64,000 nt of DNA from Clostridia bacterium (GTDB lineage: Bacteria > Bacillota > Clostridia > Christensenellales > Aristaeellaceae). Both the position numbers and the translations under genes were made by a program. Below are positions 50,929 to 58,579 of the stretch, piece after piece (positions within the stretch are counted from its first letter, which is position 1; every line of letters starts with the position of its first letter). Below the pieces are notes generated by a model. That model saw only the letters and a list, made by a program, of their open reading frames with translations. It ran no database searches and was not told the DNA's origin. The stretch lies in NCBI GenBank assembly GCA_017395065.1, contig JAFPWH010000047.1, forward strand, positions 18,938-82,937, written 5' to 3'.

Positions 50929-51618
50929 TCACATCAGTATGGTAAGCTCTCTGTCGGAGAATTCAAAGCCGAGGGAGCGCGCAAGCTCCGTCGAGGCGAC
51001 GTTGTCCCGCTCGATCTGCGCGTAGGGCACCAGCCCTTTGGACAGCTGCTCCTTGATCACGTAGGCGTCCAGCGCCTGACCGATGCCCCTGCGGCGGTAT
51101 TTCTCCGCGACCTCGAGCAGACCCATGCAGCCCTCGCGGTGAACGCCCGCGCGCCCGACGATCTCGTCGCCGATGAACGCGCCGTACATTTGCTTGAGTG
51201 CGATGGCGGCGCGCACGTCTTCCTCGTCGTAGGGCAAAACCTTGAGCAGCGCGTCCGCGTCGGCCTCCGTCAGCAGCCTTACCGAGCATACGCGCGGCTC
51301 CGAGGGCGCCTTTTTGGCCGTGTAGACGGCCTGGCGCACGCGCATGACCTTTTTTCTGCGCACGATCCTTTGAAACCTGTCCGCAAGGTCGTCGGAGTGG
51401 ATGTAACAGCCGCGGGCGTTTCTGACCTGCATCAGCTTTTGCACGCTGCCCTCGGTGTTGGGCAGTTTCGCAAACAGAAAACCGCTGAAACGGTCGAACA
51501 GCACCACGCCGTCCTCGTCCGCCTGCAGTATGTCGCATTCGCCGCGGGTGATGGGAAAAATCATGTCGGCGTAGGCCACGCTGTCGCGCCGCAAAAGCTC
51601 AAGAGCCCTGTTCTGCAT
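50929..51618 (-). CDS. GNAT-family N-acetyltransferase with extra N-terminal domain
   Basis: A 229-residue protein. Residues about 128-220 are a GNAT domain with the acetyl-CoA loop EVAEKYRRRGIGQALDAYVI and the end NVASTELARSLGFE. The N-terminal 120 residues (MQNRALELLRRDSVAYADMIFPITRGE) resemble another degenerate GNAT-like half, as in tandem GNAT proteins. Substrate unknown. AAAGGAC precedes ATG 51618; earlier in-frame ATG 51672 lacks a site. It lies 12 bases upstream of the salvage operon and may be its first gene. Confidence 0.8.
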   Translation of the reverse strand: MQNRALELLRRDSVAYADMIFPITRGECDILQADEDGVVLFDRFSGFLFAKLPNTEGSVQKLMQVRNARGCYIHSDDLADRFQRIVRRKKVMRVRQAVYTAKKAPSEPRVCSVRLLTEADADALLKVLPYDEEDVRAAIALKQMYGAFIGDEIVGRAGVHREGCMGLLEVAEKYRRRGIGQALDAYVIKEQLSKGLVPYAQIERDNVASTELARSLGFEFSDRELTILM

Positions 51619-51701
51619 AAGATCAGTCCTTTCTTTGACACAGATTTTACCATAAATGCGCGGCCTATGCACTATGATTGTGTAAAATCGCGCGCGAAAT
51701 C

Positions 51702-51730
51702 TTGTTTTATTTCGCCCGAAACGGTATAAT
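51702..51730 (+). promoter_or_regulatory. Promoter of the UroD-like methyltransferase gene
   Basis: TTGTTT at 51702-51707, 17-base spacer, TATAAT at 51725-51730, 34 bases before the ATG. Confidence 0.7.
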
Positions 51731-51763
51731 CAGTCCATCAAACTCTTTATAGGAGCAGACGTG

Positions 51764-52870
51764 ATGAACGATTTTGAGCTTGAACGCTTCTGGCAAAACG
51801 ACGAGCTTGCCCACAAGGACAATTGCTTCCGTGCCGCGCCGCAGGTGGCGCTGGGCATACGCATGAGCGACGAGTGCGTGTTCGACGAGCTGGGGGAAGA
51901 GGGAGATCCCTGGGGCTACACGCCGCTTGAGCGCCGCATCGACCTGAACAAGCGCTACAACGACATCGCCGAAAAGGTCGTCGGCAGACGCCTTTTGAGG
52001 GAAGAATTCCTGCCGGACGACGCGCGCCTGCCCTATGTAAAGCGCATCGGCGAGGTCTTCGGCGGCGAATACATCATGCACAACGCAACCGAATGGCTCA
52101 AAGAGGGCATCGCCGACGCCGGGGCGCTGGAAAAGAAGCTGGACGAAGTCGAAAAAATGGACCTGCGCGCATTCATGCTGCCCGATAACTGGGAGCAGGA
52201 GAAAAAGCGCGTCTACGAAAAATACGGCGTGAAGCCCAGCCCCGTGCACCACATCAGGGGTCCCGTCACGCTGGCCTGCAGTCTGATGGGCACGACGGAG
52301 TTTCTGTACTTCCTGGCCGACGAGGACGAGCTCGCCGCGCGCTTCAGCGCGGACATCGCCGACGTTATCATCAAAATGGCCGAGATCATGGACGAAGAGG
52401 CAGGCCTGAGCGGCAAGGAAACGCACGGCTTCTCCTTCGCGGACGACAACTGCTGCCTGCTCTCTCCCGCGATGTACCGTCTGTTCGGTTACCCGGTGCT
52501 CAAAAAGGTGTTCGCGCGCTTCTCGCCCGATCCCGAAGACAAGCGCTACCAGCATTCCGACAGCGCGATGGGGCATCTTCTGCCGATTTTGGGAACGCTC
52601 GACTTGAACGGCGTGAACTTCGGCCCCACGGTGCTGGTTCCGGAGATCCGCAAAAACATGCCCAATGCCCGCATCGACGGCTGCATCGCGCCCTTCAGCT
52701 TCATGCACAACGACGTCGAAAAGCTGACAGAAGAGACGCTCAGAGACATCCGCGACGGCTTTGAATACGGCGGCGTCAACATTTCCACCGCCGGCTCCAT
52801 CAACAACGGCTCGCGCCTGAGCAGCATGCGCCTGATCATGGAGCTGATCTGGGAGAACAGAAAGAAATAA
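51764..52870 (+). CDS. Uroporphyrinogen decarboxylase-family (MtaA/CmuA-like) methyltransferase
   Basis: A 368-residue protein of the UroD superfamily. The fold is seen in VHHIRGPVTLACSLMG and the C-terminal HSDSAMGHLLPILGTLDLNGVNFGP, where His/Asp-type residues bind metal and substrate. Members in anaerobes without haem genes transfer methyl groups between corrinoid proteins and thiols. It is not surrounded by haem genes, which supports the methyltransferase reading. AGGAG lies eight bases before ATG 51764; a GTG one codon earlier is less well spaced. It may work with the corrinoid protein at 36630-37259, but they are far apart. Confidence 0.82.
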   Translation: MNDFELERFWQNDELAHKDNCFRAAPQVALGIRMSDECVFDELGEEGDPWGYTPLERRIDLNKRYNDIAEKVVGRRLLREEFLPDDARLPYVKRIGEVFGGEYIMHNATEWLKEGIADAGALEKKLDEVEKMDLRAFMLPDNWEQEKKRVYEKYGVKPSPVHHIRGPVTLACSLMGTTEFLYFLADEDELAARFSADIADVIIKMAEIMDEEAGLSGKETHGFSFADDNCCLLSPAMYRLFGYPVLKKVFARFSPDPEDKRYQHSDSAMGHLLPILGTLDLNGVNFGPTVLVPEIRKNMPNARIDGCIAPFSFMHNDVEKLTEETLRDIRDGFEYGGVNISTAGSINNGSRLSSMRLIMELIWENRKK

Positions 52871-52875
52871 TAAAC

Positions 52876-52915
52876 GACGGCGGAGCCTTTTCGGGCTCCG
52901 CCGCGCGTCTTTACA
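52876..52915. terminator. Bidirectional terminator
   Basis: CGGCGGAGCC (52878-52887) pairs with GGCTCCGCCG (52894-52903); it lies between convergent genes. Confidence 0.8.
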
Positions 52916-54083
52916 GCGTTTTCAGCGCTTTAAAAATTTTGTCCGCCGCCTCCGCGACCCTCGCGCGCTGCGTCGCCAGGTTCAGACGGACAAAGCCGTC
53001 GCCCTGCGAACCGAAGAACGTGCCGCCGCTTGGGATGATTCCGGCCTTTTGCACGAAGAAATCCATCAGCGCTTCGTTCTTCATGCCCAGCGCCCGGCAG
53101 TCCACCCACATAAGGTACGTCCCTTCCATGGAGACGGGTCTCAGCTTCCCGGTCGCCTTCTGCGCTTCGTACATCAGATCGCGGTTTTCGCGAAGGTATA
53201 CAAGCAGCGTATCCAGCCAGCTTTCCCCGCTCTCGTAGGCGATGCGCGTGGCGAGGCGGCCGAAAAGGTTGACGTCCGCCATCGCCCGCTCCAGCTGAGA
53301 GGCGATCTTCTGCCTTTTGTCCGCGTCGCGGCAGACGATGGAGGAGTGCCTGAGGGCCGCCAGATTGAAGGTCTTGGTGGCGCTTACCAGCTGCACGGCC
53401 CCTTCGCAGCCGGGCACGGAAAGAATGCAGGTGTGCTTTTGTCCGTCCAGCTCAAAATCGGAATGGATCTCGTCGGACACGATCGTGACGCCGTACTTTT
53501 TGCACAGGCTTCCCAGTTCGCGCAGCTCTTCCCGCGTCCATATCCTTCCCACGGGGTTGTGTGGAGAACAGAGCACGAGGCCGTCCGCCCCGGATTTGAA
53601 AATGTCTTCGAGGCCGTTCAGATCCATGCGCCATACGCCGTCCGTATCGATCAGCGGGTTTTCGATCAGCTGCATGCCGGCCTTTTTCGGCATCGAGAAA
53701 AACGGGCCGTAGACCGGCGGCTGCACGACGATTTTGCTGCCGGGCGCAAACAGCGCCACGAGCGCGTGGTAGATCGAATCCACGACGCCCGGGGAAAACA
53801 GCACGTCCTCTGCACAGACATCCGCCGCATGGCGCCTTTTCAGCCAGTTTATCAGTGCGTCTTTGTCGCGCCCCGTGGGCATGCTGTAGCCGAAGACGCC
53901 GTGCTGAACACGCTCACGAAGAGCCGCGATCACCTCGGGGACGGTCTCAAAATCCATGTCCGCCACCCACATGGGCAGGGCGCAGGCGCTGCCGAAGGAA
54001 GCGCGGTCGTCCCACTTTTCGCATTCGGTGTTTTCGCGCGCGACGGTTTGATCAAAGCGTTTGTACAATTCGGGATCGAACAT
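52911..54083 (-). CDS. MalY/PatB-type PLP-dependent C-S lyase/aminotransferase
   Basis: A 390-residue fold-type I PLP enzyme. SATKTFNLAALRHS (about 230) carries the PLP lysine, and CSPHNPVGRIW and SDEIHSDF provide the cofactor pocket. MalY/PatB proteins cleave cystathionine or cysteine conjugates (beta C-S lyase) and may also repress genes in some bacteria. The short motif MPMWVADMDFE-like CALPMWVADMDFETVPEV near residue 35 is the family hallmark. GGAAAGGAGA precedes ATG 54083. Confidence 0.9.
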   Translation of the reverse strand: MFDPELYKRFDQTVARENTECEKWDDRASFGSACALPMWVADMDFETVPEVIAALRERVQHGVFGYSMPTGRDKDALINWLKRRHAADVCAEDVLFSPGVVDSIYHALVALFAPGSKIVVQPPVYGPFFSMPKKAGMQLIENPLIDTDGVWRMDLNGLEDIFKSGADGLVLCSPHNPVGRIWTREELRELGSLCKKYGVTIVSDEIHSDFELDGQKHTCILSVPGCEGAVQLVSATKTFNLAALRHSSIVCRDADKRQKIASQLERAMADVNLFGRLATRIAYESGESWLDTLLVYLRENRDLMYEAQKATGKLRPVSMEGTYLMWVDCRALGMKNEALMDFFVQKAGIIPSGGTFFGSQGDGFVRLNLATQRARVAEAADKIFKALKTL

Positions 54084-54130
54084 GTTCTGTCTCCTTTCCG
54101 AAAAGAAACGAAAGAGGCGGTGCTTCATAG

Positions 54131-54159
54131 AAAAACTGCCGAAGACGACGCTTCGGCAG
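54131..54159 (-). terminator. Terminator of the HPr-like gene
   Basis: Minus-strand CTGCCGAAG/CTTCGGCAG stem (arms 54159-54151 and 54144-54136), then TTTTTC. Confidence 0.85.
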
Positions 54160-54176
54160 CAGGTGCTTTCCTTGGG

Positions 54177-54407
54177 TCAGCGGATGATAAAGCTCTTGAT
54201 CTCCTCTAAAAGCTCGTCACAGTTGTCGTCGTAGATTTCGACGGTGATGGGCTTGGACATGTCCAGAGAGCATACGCCCAGCACGCTTTTGCCGTCAACC
54301 ACGTATCGGCCTACCCTGAGGTCCACGTCGAAGGGATACCGGCTGGCTATATCGGCAAAACGTTTGGCATTTTCCAGGAGACTGAGCTTGATATTGACAA
54401 CCTTCAT
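54177..54407 (-). CDS. HPr-family protein without the active-site histidine
   Basis: A 76-residue protein of the HPr fold. VDGKSVLGVCSLDMSKPITVEI (given here in parts: KSVLGVCSLDMS around residue 40-52) matches the Ser46 regulatory loop of HPr. The phosphorylation loop, which in HPr is GLHARPA, is ENAKRFADIAS here, so there is no His to phosphorylate, as in Crh. It cannot serve in sugar phosphorylation but may be a regulatory partner of HprK and CcpA. AAAGGAA precedes the ATG, and it has its own promoter and terminator. Confidence 0.78.
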   Translation of the reverse strand: MKVVNIKLSLLENAKRFADIASRYPFDVDLRVGRYVVDGKSVLGVCSLDMSKPITVEIYDDNCDELLEEIKSFIIR

Positions 54408-54452
54408 TTGCGGCTATTCCTTTCTGTGCGCACATGGCTGAATCATGTATAT

Positions 54453-54480
54453 ATAATAGCTAAGAATTATTAAGATTCAA
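54453..54480 (-). promoter_or_regulatory. Promoter of the HPr-like gene
   Basis: Minus-strand TTGAAT (54480-54475), 16-base spacer, TATTAT (54458-54453). Confidence 0.55.
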
Positions 54481-54608
54481 GTCATAAACGGCATAAAACA
54501 GAAATTTCATAAGTTAACAAAAAAATAACTAAACGCCTCGCCCGGGCGCGGGACACGAAAAATTTCGTCAGCAGATTCAAACAGAAATGTTAGTTTTACC
54601 GAATATAG

Positions 54609-54637
54609 TTGATATATGGTTAAGCATTTGGTATAAT
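54609..54637 (+). promoter_or_regulatory. Promoter of the Big_2 surface-protein gene
   Basis: TTGATA at 54609-54614, 17-base spacer, TATAAT at 54632-54637. A leader of about 75 bases follows. Confidence 0.75.
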
Positions 54638-54649
54638 ACAGGCAGAAAA

Positions 54650-54698
54650 ACTGCCGCTTCCCCGCACGGGCGGGGAACGCCCTTCAGGCGGTATGGAG
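54650..54698 (+). promoter_or_regulatory. Structured mRNA leader of the Big_2 surface-protein gene
   Basis: TTCCCCGC and GCGGGGAA form an eight-bp hairpin around ACGG, and ACTGCC/GGCGGT can close an outer stem. AGGCGG (54686-54691), the only ribosome site, lies in the outer arm and serves a mini-frame at 54699-54722, not the main ATG. Confidence 0.5.
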
Positions 54699-54722
54699 AT
54701 GAATAACGATATAGTATTATGA
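54699..54722 (+). CDS. Possible seven-residue leader peptide overlapping the main start
   Basis: ATG 54699 has AGGCGG seven bases upstream and encodes MNNDIVL before TGA at 54720-54722, which overlaps the main start as TATGA. Translation of this frame would deliver ribosomes to the main ATG, which has no ribosome site of its own. This is an inference from spacing only. Confidence 0.4.
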   Translation: MNNDIVL

Positions 54723-56587
54723 ATAATTATGCAATCAAAAAAACGGCGCGCCTGCTTCTGGCTGCGTTGCTCCTGCTCGCTTTCAGCGCATGTTGCGCCT
54801 GCCTTGCCGACAGGCCAAGGCCCAGAAGCGTGAGCCTCGATATGAATGAAGTTGCAATCGACCGAAGTGAAGGCGACAGCTTCACGCTGACTGCGACCGT
54901 CTCACCCGAGGACGCGTCGACGAACTTCAAGTGGTGGGTGAGCGACGCCTCGGTGCTCAGCGTGGACGCGGGCACGGTCCGCTGCCTGAAGCCCGGCACC
55001 GCGACGGTGTACGTCAGCATTCACGGCTTTTCGGACGTCAGGGCCACCTGCCTCGTCACCGTGACGGACAGCCGCGCCCCCGAAAGGATCATTCCCTACC
55101 CCTCGTCCATCGCCCTGGAGCCCGGCATGGGCGTTCAGCTGAGCTGCGTGGCCCTGCCGCCCGAGGCGGGACAGGAATTTATCTATTCCTCGAGCAACAG
55201 CAACGTCGCCACCGTGAGCGAAGACGGCTACGTGAACGTTTTAAGCCCCGGGCACGCCACGATCACCATAAAAAGCGCCTACATGGACGAAATCAGGACG
55301 GAGATCAAGCTGACCAGCGAGTACGGCGAGCGCATCAGGGAACTCAAGCTGAAAGAGACCTCCCTTTCGATCGAAAAGGGCGAAAGCTACGCCCTGCACG
55401 TGCTGACCGAGCCCAGTGACGCCAGCCGCGCCGTCGTCTACGCCTCGGCTGACGAAAGCATCGCGACCGTCGACGAAAACGGCGTCATCACCGCCGTAAG
55501 CTACGGAAACACCGACATAAGCGTGTCCTCCTTCCGCGACCCGTCCGTTTCCGTCGGTATCCCCGTGAGCGTCACCGACCGCATGCGGCCGGAGACGATT
55601 ACCTGGGATACGAGCGGCTCAAGCGTGCTGTCCCCCGGGCAGAACGTTTCGTTGAGCGTCCGTCTCGAGCCGCTTACGGCGAACTGTGACTATACCGTCA
55701 CCTCTTCGAGGGAGGACATCGTATCGGTCGACGGTTCTGTGCTCAGCGCCGTAAAGCGGGGCGTGTCCGTGATCAGGATCCAGAGCGTCTACCGCGAAGA
55801 TTTGTACGCGGAATTCACGCTCACCGTCGAGGACGGAACGAACGTGCTGGTCATGCCCAAGCGCACCACCGACAAAAACGGCATAAGCGAAAATCTCGCG
55901 GCCATCGACCGCGTAAAGTTAAGCGCGCTGAGCGCCCTCGAACAGTTGTATACGGGCGGCCAGATCGGCAATAAGGAATATGAACGGCGCGTAAACACCG
56001 TCAACCGTGCCTTTGAAATGTACGCTTTCCCCTGGACGGTGGACAAGCTGGTCCGCTACTGGAAGGCCGAAAACAGCGAAAATGGCTTAAAGGACTTCAG
56101 GCCCGGCGTCATCTACTACGGCCTGCCATACACCTCCGGCGAAAACCATAACCGCGCCTACAACGTCAGCCGCGCCCTCGAACAGAACAGGTACACGCCG
56201 GTCGAAGGCGAAGAATATTACCTGCTCAACCGAAACAGCGAGGATTACGCCACCGGCTACGCGGGCAACGACTGCTCTGCCTTCGTCGCGCAGGCGCTGT
56301 GGGGCTACACAGTCTACGGAGACATCGTAAAGACCGGCACGCTCTATTACGACGACCGCCTGCGCGCCTTCGACGACCCCATGCAGCTCAAGGCCGGCGA
56401 CCTGCTGGTTCGCCATTCCACCCACGTCGTCATGTTCCTGTACTGGGCAGACGAGGACAGGACGCAGGCGGTCTTCATCCAGCAGGGCGGGCAGGAGCCC
56501 GGAATCAACACCGTGAACACCGTCGTCGGGGAACTCAGCTATTACACCGAAAACAGCTACAGGCTCAGGAGACTTGCGGAATACTGA
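54719..56587 (+). CDS. Secreted Big_2-repeat protein with C-terminal NlpC/P60-like cysteine amidase
   Basis: A 622-residue surface protein. Residues 1-30 are a signal peptide (SACCACLA offers a lipobox-like Ser-Ala-Cys). Four Ig-like Big_2 domains follow (about 35-120, 125-205, 210-290, 290-375), each with the pattern of atypical cadherin-like repeats (VSVSLDMNEV, TVSPEDAS). After a spacer, residues about 460-622 form an NlpC/P60-type peptidase with NDCSAFVAQALWG for the Cys and RHSTHVVMFLY for the His. It should cleave cell-wall peptide bonds. The next gene starts two bases after its stop. Confidence 0.8.
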   Translation: MNNYAIKKTARLLLAALLLLAFSACCACLADRPRPRSVSLDMNEVAIDRSEGDSFTLTATVSPEDASTNFKWWVSDASVLSVDAGTVRCLKPGTATVYVSIHGFSDVRATCLVTVTDSRAPERIIPYPSSIALEPGMGVQLSCVALPPEAGQEFIYSSSNSNVATVSEDGYVNVLSPGHATITIKSAYMDEIRTEIKLTSEYGERIRELKLKETSLSIEKGESYALHVLTEPSDASRAVVYASADESIATVDENGVITAVSYGNTDISVSSFRDPSVSVGIPVSVTDRMRPETITWDTSGSSVLSPGQNVSLSVRLEPLTANCDYTVTSSREDIVSVDGSVLSAVKRGVSVIRIQSVYREDLYAEFTLTVEDGTNVLVMPKRTTDKNGISENLAAIDRVKLSALSALEQLYTGGQIGNKEYERRVNTVNRAFEMYAFPWTVDKLVRYWKAENSENGLKDFRPGVIYYGLPYTSGENHNRAYNVSRALEQNRYTPVEGEEYYLLNRNSEDYATGYAGNDCSAFVAQALWGYTVYGDIVKTGTLYYDDRLRAFDDPMQLKAGDLLVRHSTHVVMFLYWADEDRTQAVFIQQGGQEPGINTVNTVVGELSYYTENSYRLRRLAEY

Positions 56588-56588
56588 T

Positions 56589-57482
56589 ATGATCGACGTT
56601 TGCTTGCTTGGCACCGGCGGCATGATGCCCCTGCCGGACAGATACCTGACCGCGCTGTATCTTCGCACCGACGGCCGGGCGCTTCTGGTGGACGCGGGCG
56701 AGGGCACGCAAAGCGCCATACGCAGCGCGTCTTTGCGCTTTAAGCCGATCGAGAGCGTGCTTCTGACCCACTACCACGCGGACCACATCAGCGGGCTGAT
56801 CGGCCTGCTTCTGACGCTTGGCAACGAGGACAGGAGCGAGCCGCTGCACGTCTACGGCCCCGCGGGCTTGAGAAGAGTCATCGGCGCGATGCATTCGATC
56901 GTGCCCGAACTGCCGTTTGATCTCGTGCTTCACGAGATATTCGGCGAAACCGAATTCTCCGCGGGCGGGCTGAGCGTGACCGCCTACGAGGCCGACCACG
57001 GCATGCCGTGCCTGAGCTACGCGTTCGAATTGAAGCGCTCCGGCAGGTTCGACCCCGAAAAGGCGAGGCGCAACGGCGTGCCGATGGAATACTGGTCCGT
57101 TCTGCAAAAAGGGCAGGCTGCGGGCGGCTTTGAGCCGGACGACGTGCTTGGGCCCGCGCGCAGGGGAATACGCCTCGTGTATTCCACCGACACGCTGCCC
57201 CTTGCGCGCACGGCGGAGCTGGGCGCAGGCAGCGACCTCATGATCCTCGAGGGCATGTTCGGCGGGACGGACAAGGACGAGCGCGCCGCCTTCACGCATC
57301 ACTCCACAATGAACCAATCAGCATATCTTGCGAAACAAGCCGGCGCGAAGGAACTTTGGCTGACCCACTACAGCCCGGCCAATCCCCACCCGCACCTCTA
57401 CGCCGACGAGGTGCGCGCGATCTTCCCCAACACCGTCATATGCGCGGACGGGCAGAAAAAGACGCTGAAATTCGAAGACTGA
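56589..57482 (+). CDS. rnz: Ribonuclease Z (tRNase Z)
   Basis: A 297-residue metallo-beta-lactamase-fold nuclease that trims tRNA 3' trailers, needed here because the tRNA-Trp gene encodes no CCA. The HxHxDH motif is THYHADHISG (about 60-70), followed by DHGMPCLSYAF, STDTLPLART and TKDERAAF-HHST, as in RNase Z. The exosite arm residues SGRFDPEKARRNGVP are also present. The start has no strong ribosome site; it lies in TGATATG after the previous gene, so reinitiation is likely. A terminator follows. Confidence 0.92.
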   Translation: MIDVCLLGTGGMMPLPDRYLTALYLRTDGRALLVDAGEGTQSAIRSASLRFKPIESVLLTHYHADHISGLIGLLLTLGNEDRSEPLHVYGPAGLRRVIGAMHSIVPELPFDLVLHEIFGETEFSAGGLSVTAYEADHGMPCLSYAFELKRSGRFDPEKARRNGVPMEYWSVLQKGQAAGGFEPDDVLGPARRGIRLVYSTDTLPLARTAELGAGSDLMILEGMFGGTDKDERAAFTHHSTMNQSAYLAKQAGAKELWLTHYSPANPHPHLYADEVRAIFPNTVICADGQKKTLKFED

Positions 57483-57543
57483 CCGGAAGATCAAAAAGAT
57501 CATAAGCCCCGGAAAGTACCGCAATACGTCAAAATGTACGCAA

Positions 57544-57578
57544 ACGGCGGAGAGCGCCTGCCCTCCGCTGTTTTTGTT
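57544..57578 (+). terminator. Terminator after rnz
   Basis: GCGGAG (57547-57552) pairs with CTCCGC (57563-57568), extended outward to about nine bp, followed by GTTTTTGTTT. Confidence 0.75.
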
Positions 57579-57592
57579 TGAAGATCGTGCCG

Positions 57593-58459
57593 TCAGACCA
57601 CCTTCAGGACGCCGTTTTTGTATTCCACCTCGAAAAACTTCGCGCGTTCGTCCGGCGTGTGGTTGGGCTGATGGATCGTAAGCAGCAGTTTCCCGTTCAG
57701 ATCGCGGAAAATCATCCCGTGCCCGCCGTCCTTGTCAAACAGCGGTTCGGGCAATTGCGTCCATTTGCCAAAGAGCGTGCCGTCGCTGCTGACCGCCGCG
57801 CCGATGGCGTAGCCGGAGGGGGACAGGCTGCTCCAGAGCATGAACAGCTTCCCGTCCGGCGCGCGGAACATATTCGGGCCGTCGGTCACGAAGCCGATGA
57901 CCCCGCTTGAGTGCTTGACCTCGCGCACCCAATTCGCCCGGGACGCCGTGAACAAAAGCCGGGGCTCGTCTATGGCGCAGCTTAAATCGTCGCTCAGACG
58001 CACAGCCAGTATCTCGCCGTCTCCCACCTGTACCCATTCGTGGCAGAACACGAGATAGGGCAAACCGTTTTCCGTATACAGCGTTCCGTCCAGGCATTCC
58101 CAGTCCGGCGGGGTCAGCGCCCTTTCGCTCCACGGGCGGAACGGGCCTTCCGGGCGGTCGGCCTTCAGTACGGCCGTGCCCCTGCAGACGCCCTCAGCCT
58201 TGAAGGAAGCAAACAGATAATACTTGCCTTTGTATTTGTGCATTTCCGGGGCCCAGAAATTGATTTTGCCCCAATAGCCCTGCGGCCTGTCGAAAACGTT
58301 GCCGAGGCAATCGAATTCCCGAAGGTCCCTGCTCACGTAACACGTAAAGCCCACGCCTTTGCTGCGCCAGATGTCCGTGTCCGTGGAACCGTAGAGGTAG
58401 TATTTTCCGTCCTCGACGAACACGAACGGGTCGCGTATCTGAATTTCGTCCAGCTTCAT
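57593..58459 (-). CDS. GH43-family glycoside hydrolase
   Basis: A 288-residue five-bladed beta-propeller enzyme of the GH43 kind, typically arabinofuranosidase, beta-xylosidase or arabinanase. The N-terminal IRDPFVFVEDGKYYLYGS contains the catalytic-base Asp, and NFWAPEMHKYKGKYYLFAS, DGTLYTENG and GHGMIF contain other conserved positions. No signal peptide, so it acts on imported substrates. GGGAGG lies eight bases before ATG 58459; two earlier in-frame starts overlap that site. The divergent AraC gene probably regulates it. Confidence 0.9.
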   Translation of the reverse strand: MKLDEIQIRDPFVFVEDGKYYLYGSTDTDIWRSKGVGFTCYVSRDLREFDCLGNVFDRPQGYWGKINFWAPEMHKYKGKYYLFASFKAEGVCRGTAVLKADRPEGPFRPWSERALTPPDWECLDGTLYTENGLPYLVFCHEWVQVGDGEILAVRLSDDLSCAIDEPRLLFTASRANWVREVKHSSGVIGFVTDGPNMFRAPDGKLFMLWSSLSPSGYAIGAAVSSDGTLFGKWTQLPEPLFDKDGGHGMIFRDLNGKLLLTIHQPNHTPDERAKFFEVEYKNGVLKVV

Positions 58460-58514
58460 TCTCATCACCTCCCGGCCATTATAACCGAAGACGGGCAGAA
58501 AATAAAGCTTTTGC

Positions 58515-58543
58515 TTGCCTGTCGGGAAATTTTGTGGTATACT
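58515..58543 (+). promoter_or_regulatory. Promoter of the membrane AraC regulator gene
   Basis: TTGCCT at 58515-58520, 17-base spacer, TATACT at 58538-58543. Confidence 0.7.
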
Positions 58544-58579
58544 TTCAATGGAAAAGAATTGTGCAAAGAGAGATCATCC

